Below, piece after piece: positions 1-7,555 of a DNA stretch of 64,000 nucleotides. Origin of the DNA: an uncultured Erythrobacter sp. (GTDB taxonomy: Bacteria > Pseudomonadota > Alphaproteobacteria > Sphingomonadales > Sphingomonadaceae); the NCBI GenBank assembly GCA_947488155.1, contig CANKYK010000001.1, positions 1,258,439-1,322,438 on the forward strand, given 5' to 3'. The translations under genes and the position numbers were made by a program. The stretch's first letter is position 1; each line of letters opens with the position of its first letter. Below the pieces are notes generated by a model. That model was given only the letters and a program-made list of their open reading frames with translations. It searched no databases and was not told the DNA's origin.

Positions 1-32
1 CATAAACATTCGTCTTTCAATATTACGAGGAG

Positions 33-61
33 GGCCGGGGAAACCTGGCCCTTTTCTTTTT
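33..61 (+). terminator. Rho-independent terminator of a gene left of the window
   Basis: An 8-bp G+C-rich stem (GGGCCGGG pairing with CCTGGCCC, one G-T wobble) closes a GAAA tetraloop and is followed directly by TTTTCTTTTT. Stem, tetraloop and T-run all read on the plus strand, so it probably ends a plus-strand gene lying before base 1. Bases 1-100 show no other feature. Confidence 0.8.
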
Positions 62-100
62 CGCCTCAAGCGCGAGTGGCTAAATCTCACACAAGCAAAC

Positions 101-880
101 TTACTTGGCCAAATCCCTGGCCCGCTCGGCAATCCGCTCAACCGCTGCGCCGTGAATTTCAGGTGAGCTGACCAGCACGCCAAAGGCGCGCGGATCCCGT
201 TTATTATAGCCCAGCGGCACGCCAAACGCATCGGAGACCTGCGCGCCCGCTTCACGCGCGATCAGCGTCGCTGCACCGACATCCCACTCATAGCCCCAGC
301 GCAATGTCGCGACCAAATCCGCCATATCTGCCGCCACCATCGCAATGCGCAGCGCGATCGAATTGGGCTTCTCGACAATCACCAGATCAGAATCGGGACC
401 AGGCAATTGATCAATCGGAATGCGCGCACCGGAAAATTCGGTCCGCCGTGAAGCGGTGATCGCTTGGTCATTAAGCGTCGCGCCTTTGCCCGCCTCCGCG
501 ATCCATTCCTCCCCGCGTGAAGGGGCAGCGAGCATTCCGATCAAGGGCCGACCAGCACTGATCAGGGCCACGGACACCGCCCATCCAGGCCGTCCGCGAA
601 TGAAATCGCGCGTGCCGTCAATCGGGTCCACCAGCCAAATCAAATCATTGTCGAGCCGCCCCGGATCATCGGCGGTTTCCTCTGACAGCCAGCCCGCCGA
701 GGGCAGCAGCGCGCCCAGCTCTCGCTTTAAAAAGGCATCAACCTCAAGGTCAGCCTCGCTAACGGGATCGCCCGGCGTCTTCTCCCACGTGCTCAGCGCG
801 TGGCCATCACCCGGCCAGCGCGAATGCGCGATCCGGCCCGCTTCGCGGACGATTTCTTGAAGGCGAGTTCGATCAATCAT
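101..880 (-). CDS. cysQ: Inositol monophosphatase family phosphatase, CysQ-like (3'(2'),5'-bisphosphate nucleotidase)
   Basis: This is a Mg-dependent sugar/nucleotide phosphatase of the IMPase superfamily. CysQ members hydrolyse 3'-phosphoadenosine 5'-phosphate, a by-product of sulfate assimilation. Visible motifs are the LSEE acidic pair, the metal-binding DPIDGT motif preceded by WLV, and the late WDVGAA motif, in family order and spacing. I chose ATG at 880, giving 259 residues that begin MIDRTRLQE. The open frame extends to a GTG at 913, but the extra 11 residues look non-family and neither start has a strong ribosome site. It diverges from sucC. The CysQ assignment rather than inositol-phosphatase or histidinol-phosphatase is by overall resemblance. 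Confidence 0.8.
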   Translation of the reverse strand: MIDRTRLQEIVREAGRIAHSRWPGDGHALSTWEKTPGDPVSEADLEVDAFLKRELGALLPSAGWLSEETADDPGRLDNDLIWLVDPIDGTRDFIRGRPGWAVSVALISAGRPLIGMLAAPSRGEEWIAEAGKGATLNDQAITASRRTEFSGARIPIDQLPGPDSDLVIVEKPNSIALRIAMVAADMADLVATLRWGYEWDVGAATLIAREAGAQVSDAFGVPLGYNKRDPRAFGVLVSSPEIHGAAVERIAERARDLAK

Positions 881-990
881 GTGAGCGTTTAGTCGTGGCC
901 GTACAAACCACACTTTTCAAGCCGGTGAATCCATGCTTAGGCACGTAGCAACATTATCTCCCCGAATTTACGAATTAAGGACAGCCACCG

Positions 991-2205
991 ATGAACATTC
1001 ACGAGTATCAGGCCAAGGAATTGCTTAAGGAACACGGGATCGCCGTGCCAGCAGGCCATGCCGCGATGAGTGTGGAAGAAGCCGTCAATGGCGCGAAGGA
1101 GCTGCCTGGGCCACTCTATGTCGTAAAGGCGCAAATTCACGCTGGCGGACGCGGCAAGGGCAAGTTCAAGGAACTGCCAGAAGATGCAAAGGGCGGCGTA
1201 CGCCTGGCATTTTCGCTCGATGAAGTGGAGAGCCACGCGAAGGAAATGCTCGGCAACACGCTCGTCACCATTCAAACCGGGGCCGAGGGCAAACAGGTCA
1301 ACCGCCTTTATGTGACTGACGGCGTTGATATCGAAAGCGAATATTACCTCGCCATGCTGGTCGACCGGGCCAGTGGTCAGGTCGCCATGGTCGCCTCAAC
1401 CGAAGGCGGCATGGATATCGAAGACGTGGCGCACAACACGCCGGAACTGATCACGACAATCACAATCGACCCTGCGCAAGGCTTTATGCCGCATCATGGC
1501 CGCGCCGTTGCATTCGCCCTGAAGCTTTCAGGCGATCTCAACAAGCAGTGTCAGAAACTTGCTGCCAAGCTCTATGCCGCCTTTATGGCGAGCGATTGCG
1601 AAATGCTGGAAATCAATCCGCTGGTTGAGACCGAGCCGAACGCCGAGGGCAAGGCCGACCTGCTGGTACTCGACACCAAGATGAGTTTTGATGGCAATGC
1701 GCTCTATCGTCACAAAGACATCGAGGCGATGCGCGACGAGACCGAGGAAGATCCAGCCGAAGTTGAAGCGTCAGAATATGACCTTGCTTACATTAAACTC
1801 GATGGAAACATCGGCTGCATGGTCAATGGCGCGGGCCTCGCCATGGCGACAATGGATATCATCAAGCTGAACGGCGCGTTTCCGGCCAACTTCCTCGACG
1901 TAGGCGGCGGCGCAACCACCGAGAAAGTGACCGCGGCATTCAAAATTATCCTGAAGGATCCTGCGGTCGAAGGCATCCTCGTCAATATCTTTGGCGGGAT
2001 CATGAAATGCGACATCATCGCCGACGGGATCGTGCAAGCGGCAAAAGACGTGAACCTGTCTGTCCCGCTGGTGGTCCGTCTCGAAGGCACCAATGTTCAG
2101 CAGGGCAAGGACATTCTTGCCAATTCCGGACTGCCTATTGTGGCCGCGGATGATCTGGGCGATGCGGCGAAGAAGATCGTCGCTGAGGTTAAACAGGCGG
2201 CGTGA
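991..2205 (+). CDS. sucC: Succinyl-CoA synthetase (ADP-forming) subunit beta
   Basis: This is the beta subunit of the TCA-cycle enzyme that converts succinyl-CoA to succinate with formation of ATP. The protein begins [12 protein letters not shown], as the family does. It has an N-terminal ATP-grasp domain (about residues 1-240, with the AGGRGKGK motif near 47) and a C-terminal CoA-ligase domain (about 250-390, with [10 protein letters not shown]). At 404 residues it is slightly longer than the usual ~388-400. AAGGA lies upstream of the ATG. The alpha subunit gene sucD, which often follows directly, is absent here: a terminator follows and then an opposite-strand gene. Confidence 0.96.
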   Translation: MNIHEYQAKELLKEHGIAVPAGHAAMSVEEAVNGAKELPGPLYVVKAQIHAGGRGKGKFKELPEDAKGGVRLAFSLDEVESHAKEMLGNTLVTIQTGAEGKQVNRLYVTDGVDIESEYYLAMLVDRASGQVAMVASTEGGMDIEDVAHNTPELITTITIDPAQGFMPHHGRAVAFALKLSGDLNKQCQKLAAKLYAAFMASDCEMLEINPLVETEPNAEGKADLLVLDTKMSFDGNALYRHKDIEAMRDETEEDPAEVEASEYDLAYIKLDGNIGCMVNGAGLAMATMDIIKLNGAFPANFLDVGGGATTEKVTAAFKIILKDPAVEGILVNIFGGIMKCDIIADGIVQAAKDVNLSVPLVVRLEGTNVQQGKDILANSGLPIVAADDLGDAAKKIVAEVKQAA

Positions 2206-2231
2206 CCGCGCTGCGCAGATTTGGATTTTGC

Positions 2232-2267
2232 AAGGCCGCGTCAGCTTAGGTCGGCGCGGCCTTTCGT
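2232..2267 (+). terminator. Rho-independent terminator after sucC
   Basis: A 9-bp perfect stem (AAGGCCGCG at 2232-2240 with CGCGGCCTT at 2255-2263) is followed by TTCGTTT. It lies 26 nt after the sucC stop, so sucC appears to end its own transcript. Confidence 0.8.
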
Positions 2268-2281
2268 TTAAAGCGTCGGAC

Positions 2282-2761
2282 CTACCGCGTTGGCCCCGGC
2301 TCCGGCAGAATAGGCGGAGCGCTATCTGCATAGGTCAGCCAATTGCGCAAAATTGTATGCGTACGTTTGCCCGTCATTTCGATTTGGCACGTGAGGTGCA
2401 TTACGCCGCGAATTGAGCCTGATTTCCAATGCTCATACACTGCCCGGCATTCAGCATCGCGATAAGCGGTGAAGGCCGCATCACTGCGCATAACCTGATC
2501 GCGAAGCTCCGTTTCGCCCTCATATCGGCGCATAGCTTCGTCAAGATAGGCACTGCGGCGTTGATCCGCCTTCGTCAAAAGCCCACTCAAACAATCATTC
2601 ATTGCGAGAGTCGTGTAGGCATCTGAGCAGCTTGATGCGGTCGGGGGCGACTGCGCTTCTAAGGCTGCATCTCCGACCGGCTTCTCTTGCGCCGATATCG
2701 CACCAGGTGTTGCCACCGCGACAATTGCGACCGCCATCAAGATTCCATATCCGATTGCCAT
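2282..2761 (-). CDS. Secreted LprI-like (DUF1311) protein
   Basis: A 159-residue protein with a signal peptide (MAIGYGILMAVAIVAVAT... ending near AISAQ), so it probably acts in the periplasm. The mature part carries the DUF1311/LprI pattern: conserved cysteines (CSDAY, MNDCLSG, ECRAVYEHW, LTCQIEMT), the 'A-x-x-x-W-x-x-Y-R-D-x-E-C' style helix, and the closing C-x-x-E-M-T-x-x-R motif. Family members include lysozyme-inhibitor-like proteins, but function is unproven. ATG 2761 is chosen because GGGAGTGG lies just upstream and the signal peptide starts there. The frame is open further upstream (to 2872), but that stretch looks non-coding. Confidence 0.7.
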   Translation of the reverse strand: MAIGYGILMAVAIVAVATPGAISAQEKPVGDAALEAQSPPTASSCSDAYTTLAMNDCLSGLLTKADQRRSAYLDEAMRRYEGETELRDQVMRSDAAFTAYRDAECRAVYEHWKSGSIRGVMHLTCQIEMTGKRTHTILRNWLTYADSAPPILPEPGPTR

Positions 2762-2896
2762 TTTTGCCCACTCCCCGGCTTCACCTGTTTCATTGCGTGC
2801 AACCTTACCTGCAAAGCTCTCAAAAAGGCAGGCTTGACCTTGAGCGATCAGCACGCGAGGACTGCCTGCCAAACATGCACTTGGGACTCCGGCGTT

Positions 2897-2921
2897 GCTT
2901 GACGTTTACGTAAACGCAAGC
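2897..2921. promoter_or_regulatory. Palindromic operator overlapping a -35 box upstream of etfBA
   Basis: The perfect 14-bp palindrome CGTTTACGTAAACG (2903-2916) is flanked by GCTTG and CAAGC arms, giving a nearly perfect 25-bp dyad with one bulged A. TTGACG (2899-2904), a good -35 hexamer, is embedded in it, 53 nt before the etfB start codon. The sequence resembles operators predicted for MerR-family LiuR or related regulators of branched-chain amino-acid and fatty-acid degradation, whose regulons often include etfBA. The regulator's identity is inference. Confidence 0.7.
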
Positions 2922-2973
2922 TAGGGCGGTTTTCATTAGATTTGCGCCTGGGCGCCATAAGGAAGGAACTGCG

Positions 2974-3720
2974 ATGAAAATCCTCGTCCCCGTCAAACGG
3001 GTGATTGATTATAACGTGAAACCGCGCGTTAAGGCCGACGGCACAGGCGTTGATCTGGCCAATGTCAAAATGAGCATGAACCCATTTGATGAAATCGCTG
3101 TCGAAGAGGCGATTCGCATCAAAGAGGCGGGCAAAGCCGAAGAAATCGTCGCTGTCTCGATTGGTCCGGCCAAGGCTCAGGAAACGCTGCGCACCGCGCT
3201 CGCCATGGGCGCAGACCGCGCGATCCTGGTCGAAACCGATGAAGAAGTTGAGCCGCTTGCCGTTGCGAAAATTCTGAAAGCGATTGCGGACGAAGAACAG
3301 CCCGGTCTCGTGCTGCTCGGCAAGCAATCGATCTCTGACGATTCGAACCAAACCGGCCAAATGCTCGCCGCCCTGATGGGGCGCCCGCAAGGCACATTTG
3401 CGAACACTGTCGCAGTTGATGGCGACAGCGTCGAGGTGAAGCGCGAAGTCGATGGCGGTCTTGAAACCGTCAAGCTGACACTGCCGGCGATTGTCACCAC
3501 TGACCTGCGTCTCAACGAGCCGCGCTACGCTTCGCTGCCAAACATCATGAAGGCGAAGAAGAAGCCGCTCGACAGCAAAACCCCAGCCGATTTCGGTGTC
3601 GATGTGGCCCCACGCCTCACGACCACCAATGTCGCTGAGCCTCCCGTTCGTCAGGCCGGTGAAAAGGTCGCCGACGTCGATGCGCTGGTTGAAAAGATCA
3701 AGGCTCTGGGCATCGCGTGA
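2974..3720 (+). CDS. etfB: Electron transfer flavoprotein subunit beta
   Basis: This is the beta subunit of the soluble FAD/AMP flavoprotein that takes electrons from acyl-CoA dehydrogenases and passes them to ETF-ubiquinone oxidoreductase. At 248 residues it has the family length. It starts [14 protein letters not shown] and carries the signature [19 protein letters not shown] (residues 181-199), the recognition loop that docks on dehydrogenases and is followed by the lysine-rich segment. A good AAGGAAGG ribosome site precedes the ATG. It is first in a two-gene operon with etfA (34-nt spacer) behind the palindromic operator at 2897-2921. Confidence 0.96.
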   Translation: MKILVPVKRVIDYNVKPRVKADGTGVDLANVKMSMNPFDEIAVEEAIRIKEAGKAEEIVAVSIGPAKAQETLRTALAMGADRAILVETDEEVEPLAVAKILKAIADEEQPGLVLLGKQSISDDSNQTGQMLAALMGRPQGTFANTVAVDGDSVEVKREVDGGLETVKLTLPAIVTTDLRLNEPRYASLPNIMKAKKKPLDSKTPADFGVDVAPRLTTTNVAEPPVRQAGEKVADVDALVEKIKALGIA

Positions 3721-3754
3721 AGCGCGCGCCTGAGCAGGATAAGGAACAAAGACC

Positions 3755-4690
3755 ATGAACACTCTGGTTCTCGTCGAACACGACAATTCATCCGTCAATG
3801 ACGCCACACTGGCTGTCGTCACCGCCGCTGGCAAGCTGGGCGATGTGACCGCGCTGGTCGCGGGCCACAATTGCGGCGCCGTTGCTGATGGCGCTGCGCA
3901 GATCGCCGGCGTTTCAAAAGTGCTGAAGGCGGATGATGCCGCTTACGCCAATGGCCTCGCTGAAAACGTTGCACCGTTGGTCGCTGGCCTGATGGAAGGC
4001 TATGACGCTTTCCTCGCCCCGGCGACGACGAGCGGTAAGAACATCGCTCCACGCGTTGCTGCGCATCTTGATGTGATGCAAATCTCCGACATTCTCTCGG
4101 TCGAAGGCGGCAAGACCTTCACCCGTCCGATTTATGCCGGCAATGCCATCGCCACTGTCGAGAGCGCCGATCCCAAGCTGGTGATCACCGTTCGCGGCAC
4201 GGCCTTTGACAAGGCAGAGACCAGCGGCGGATCAGCCTCGGTTGAAGACGCAAGCGGCCCTGGCGATGCGGGCATCTCCAGCTTTGTCAGCAGCGAAATC
4301 GCCGATGGCGGCGATCGTCCAGAACTCGCCAGCGCTGGCGTGATCGTTTCTGGCGGGCGCGCGCTGAAAGACAGCGAAACCTTCGAAAGCGTCATCACCC
4401 CGCTGGCTGATAAGCTGGGCGCGGCCATCGGTGCATCGCGCGCGGCGGTGGATGCGGGCTATGTTCCGAACGATTATCAAGTCGGCCAAACCGGCAAGAT
4501 CGTCGCTCCAGAGGTCTATATCGCGATCGGTATCTCCGGCGCGATCCAGCACCTTGCGGGTATGAAAGACTCCAAAGTGATCATCGCGATCAACAAGGAT
4601 GAAGATGCACCGATCTTCCAAGTGTCGGACATCGGTCTGGTCGCCGATCTGTTCAATGCAGTGCCGGAGTTGACGCAAAAGCTCGGCTAA
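3755..4690 (+). CDS. etfA: Electron transfer flavoprotein subunit alpha
   Basis: This is the FAD-binding alpha subunit of ETF, partner of the upstream etfB. It has 311 residues, as usual. The N-terminal half is the ETF domain. The C-terminal FAD domain (about 195-305) shows [41 protein letters not shown] and [12 protein letters not shown], which contact FAD and close the interface. It is co-transcribed with etfB and followed by a strong terminator 37 nt after the stop. Confidence 0.96.
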   Translation: MNTLVLVEHDNSSVNDATLAVVTAAGKLGDVTALVAGHNCGAVADGAAQIAGVSKVLKADDAAYANGLAENVAPLVAGLMEGYDAFLAPATTSGKNIAPRVAAHLDVMQISDILSVEGGKTFTRPIYAGNAIATVESADPKLVITVRGTAFDKAETSGGSASVEDASGPGDAGISSFVSSEIADGGDRPELASAGVIVSGGRALKDSETFESVITPLADKLGAAIGASRAAVDAGYVPNDYQVGQTGKIVAPEVYIAIGISGAIQHLAGMKDSKVIIAINKDEDAPIFQVSDIGLVADLFNAVPELTQKLG

Positions 4691-4726
4691 ACGGTCGCCC
4701 TACATAAAGACTTAAGGTTGAAGCTG

Positions 4727-4760
4727 ACCTCCGTCCCGTTACTGTGGGGCGGAGGTTTTG
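4727..4760 (+). terminator. Rho-independent terminator after etfBA
   Basis: An 11-bp stem (ACCTCCGTCCC 4727-4737 with GGGGCGGAGGT 4746-4756, one G-T pair) with an 8-nt loop is followed by TTTG. It ends the etfBA transcript. The first possible start of the next reading frame (4744) lies inside it, which favours the later ATG at 4777. Confidence 0.75.
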
Positions 4761-4776
4761 CTTTGTGGGGGCATAT

Positions 4777-5648
4777 ATGCGGTTAGGATTGAAAGTGTTG
4801 GTGGCGGCCGCTTTGGGTATCGGCGCCGCGAGTCCAGCGTATGCCAAGGCAAAGCCGGTCGTGCTTGAGCCAAGTTCCAAATGGAATGTTGATTTTGCCG
4901 CCGAGAAATGCCGCCTTGCCCGCATGTTTGGCCATGGGGAGAACCGCCATGTCCTGTTCTTTGAGCAATGGGGACCGAAGGCGACCTTTGGCTTCACCGC
5001 ATCAGGACCCGGCTTTGATCGTTTCCGTGCCTATAAGCCTGTCGATGTGAAATTCTCCAACGCCCAAGAGCCGCGTGAAACGCAGCCATTCATGGGCACA
5101 ATCGAGAGCGTGGGCGACGCTATCATCTACTCCACGATGACACTTGAAGACCAAGATCAAGGCTACATGCTTGGCATCCTCCCACAGTTAACCACTGAAA
5201 AAGCAAGCTCCGTCGAATTCGTGGAGTTCAAGCAACGTAACCGAAGCGTGATGTTCAAAACGGGCGAACTCGGTGAAGTCTTCAAAGTGCTCAACCAGTG
5301 CACGCAAAGTCTTGTCAGCGAATGGGGACTGGACGTCGAAAAGCATAAGAGCGCTACAAAGGCCCTGAATGGATAAACGAAGATGCGGTTGTTCGGAGAA
5401 TTGCCGATAATTATCCAAGAACAGCGTTGCGCAAAGGCGAGCAAGGCATTGTCCGACTGCGTGTAAATGTTGACCGTAGCGGGAGCGTAACCAGTTGTGT
5501 CATCAACGAGACGACGCTCAACAAATCACTCGAATCCCCCGCATGCAAAGAGATGACCAAAGCGCGTTTTGAGCCGGCCTTAGATGCCAATGGTGCACCG
5601 ATGGCATCGTACTATCTGACTTCGATCACATACAAAGTGAACAACTAA
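4777..5648 (+). pseudogene. TonB-family (energy transducer C-terminal domain) secreted protein, frameshifted
   Basis: Two adjacent plus-strand frames look like one broken gene. The 5' part (4777-5376) starts MRLGLKVLVAAALGIGAASP, a signal peptide, then an unrecognised ~180-residue domain, and stops at TAA 5374-5376. The 3' part continues in the -1 frame to 5648. Read without a start codon it gives KGPEWINEDAVVRRIADNYP, followed by TALRKGEQGIVRLRV, a TonB C-terminal domain ('YP..A...G.QG.V.....'). One missing A in the AAA run at 5358-5360 would join them into about 290 codons. The 3' part alone could only start at a TTG (5427) and would lack export signals. It may be a genuine pseudogene or a sequencing/assembly error. 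It overlaps the convergent FlbT-like gene by 4 nt. Confidence 0.72.
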
Positions 5649-6121
5649 ACCGCACCGTTCGATACGATCTGCTCCCGCCGCTTAGCAGGCGCCCTGCGGG
5701 AGCCGTGCGTGCGCTTCGCTTTGGTCGCGGTAACATCGGCCAATCGGCGCGCGCTCGCCAGCGCGGCCTCCGCATCGCCAGCGACCAGAGCCGCGGCGCA
5801 GGCTGCGCATTCTTTCTGCGACTGGTGAGTGCGATCCTGCGCTACAACCTCGCTAAGGGCGGCAAACAACTGGAAACGCCCAAGCTCAAAGGCTTGCGGC
5901 GTCGTGCAAGCCTCTAACGTCGCATAATACAGCGCATCCGCACTGCTGGAGCGTTCACGCTGACTGCGCCACAGCGCCCGGCCGGTGAGCACATAAGCAC
6001 CTGATCCAACCTCAAGCTGGCACGCCCGCTGCGCAGTCACCAAAGCGCCATTGATCACCGCCTGCGCTCCGGCGGCGAGGGAGATCGTTTTTGGGGCAGG
6101 TGCTGGTTCTTGGATAGGCAT
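5645..6121 (-). CDS. FlbT-like protein (flagellin mRNA regulator family)
   Basis: 158 residues. The N-terminal pattern KTISLAAGAQAVINGALV matches the start of FlbT proteins (L-x-L-x-x-G-x-x-x-x-I/L-N-G-A-V). The middle segment (LYYATLEACTTPQAFE..., then F-x-x-x-L-x-E-V, then an alanine-rich helical stretch) follows the FlbT layout in which the protein binds flagellin mRNA and promotes its decay. The last ~25 residues are basic and low complexity. No other flagellar gene is near, so it may be an orphan. The assignment is by recognition of the pattern and is uncertain; an unrelated small protein is the alternative. Confidence 0.5.
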   Translation of the reverse strand: MPIQEPAPAPKTISLAAGAQAVINGALVTAQRACQLEVGSGAYVLTGRALWRSQRERSSSADALYYATLEACTTPQAFELGRFQLFAALSEVVAQDRTHQSQKECAACAAALVAGDAEAALASARRLADVTATKAKRTHGSRRAPAKRREQIVSNGAV

Positions 6122-6199
6122 GCACTGCTGCTAACGCCTATTGCCAAACTGAGAACTGCGAGGGGCCTGCGTAATTCCCCGCAGGAGGCAAAGTTCTTC

Positions 6200-7492
6200 T
6201 TACATAAAGCCGATGATGAAATGGATCGTCATACCGACCAGCCCACCCACCAAAGTGCCGTTGATGCGGATGAACTGAAGATCGCGCCCGACCGCGCTTT
6301 CGATCCGCCCGGTAATCGTTGTCGCATCCCAGCGTTTCACCGTGTCAGACACCAGAGTCACAATTTCACCGCCATAGCGGGTCGCAACGCCCACCAGAGT
6401 GCGCCGCGCGAAACGATTGATCTGAAGTTGTAAGCGCTCATCCTGTTTAAGTGCGCTGCCAAGCTCGGACAGGCCTTTACGCATTTCATTGCCAAGTTCG
6501 CTGTCTGCTTCACGCGCGCGGCGGATAAGTGACCTGCGGATGCGTTCCCACACGCCCATCCACCATTCGGCCACCGCCGGATTTTCGATGAGGTCGCGCT
6601 TCATGCTCTCGACCCGCTCACGGGTGTCGGGATCATGCTGCAAGTCTTGCGAAAGCTTCGCCAGCCCCTCTTCAATCTTACTGCGCAGTGGGTGCTCGGG
6701 ATCGACCAGAACCTCCGCCAGCAGTTTATAGAGACCATCCAGCACAGAGCCAGAAATACGCTCATCAAGGCCGGTCCAGCGCAGCACCGCATTGGCGCGG
6801 GCATGGATCACCTCGCGCACCGTCTCTTCATTATCCTCCAGCGTCAGACCCGCCCATCGGATAAAGCCATCCATCAAAGGCATGTGGCGTCCATCGGCGA
6901 TTGCGCTTTCGAGCATTCGGCCCACTAGCGGCGAGACATCAATCTTGGCAAATTGGTTGCCGAGCCCGCTACGCACTTGATTGCCGAGCCGATCGGGATC
7001 GAGCGATTCGAGCACTTCAGCCAGCAATTCCGCCGCACCGCCAGTAATGCGAGAGCGCGGATCAGGGCCGTCCTCCGTGCGCGCCGGAGCCACCAGGAAA
7101 TCGCCCACAGCCCGCGCGACATTCATGCCCGCCATGCGCCGCGCAACAACCGCCGGGGTCAGGAAATTCTCCTGGAGAAACTGCGCCATAGTGTCGGCGA
7201 TGCGGTCTTTGTTTTCAGGGATAATCGCCGTGTGCGGGATCGGCAGGCCTAACGGGTGGCGAAACAGAGCGGTGACCGCGAACCAATCGGCCAAGCCGCC
7301 GACCATTGCCGCTTCAGCAAAGGCATTCACATAGCCCCATGCCGGATGCAGTTCGACATAGGGATGCGTCGTAAAAAACAGCAGCGCCATCGCCGCAAGC
7401 AGCCCGGTCGCTGTCCAGCGCATACGCCGCGCACGGTCCTCCGCCAGCGCTTCACCGCCGAACTTTAGTGGAATTGGCTGAGCATCAGACAT
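6200..7492 (-). CDS. DUF445 family membrane protein (YjiN-like)
   Basis: 430 residues from ATG 7492 (MSDAQPIPLKFGGE). There is one N-terminal membrane helix (WTATGLLAAMALLFF) and the family hallmark just after it: WGYVNAFAEAAMVGGLADWF, then FRHPLGLPIPHTAIIP and NKDRIADTMAQFLQENFL. The long helical middle and a C-terminal hydrophobic segment (GTLVGGLVGMTIHFIIGFM) complete the DUF445 layout. Function is unknown; members are inner-membrane proteins. The frame extends to 7531, but the added basic residues are not family-like. Confidence 0.85.
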   Translation of the reverse strand: MSDAQPIPLKFGGEALAEDRARRMRWTATGLLAAMALLFFTTHPYVELHPAWGYVNAFAEAAMVGGLADWFAVTALFRHPLGLPIPHTAIIPENKDRIADTMAQFLQENFLTPAVVARRMAGMNVARAVGDFLVAPARTEDGPDPRSRITGGAAELLAEVLESLDPDRLGNQVRSGLGNQFAKIDVSPLVGRMLESAIADGRHMPLMDGFIRWAGLTLEDNEETVREVIHARANAVLRWTGLDERISGSVLDGLYKLLAEVLVDPEHPLRSKIEEGLAKLSQDLQHDPDTRERVESMKRDLIENPAVAEWWMGVWERIRRSLIRRAREADSELGNEMRKGLSELGSALKQDERLQLQINRFARRTLVGVATRYGGEIVTLVSDTVKRWDATTITGRIESAVGRDLQFIRINGTLVGGLVGMTIHFIIGFM

Positions 7493-7555
7493 GGCCGCGT
7501 GCCTAGCATGCCGCTGGGATTTGCGGGACATTGGCTGGCACTAGCGCGAGATCAC

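Noticed and set aside
2848..3870. 340-codon open frame on the minus strand
   Set aside because: It lies antisense to etfB, shows no family pattern, and arises from codon bias of the real gene.
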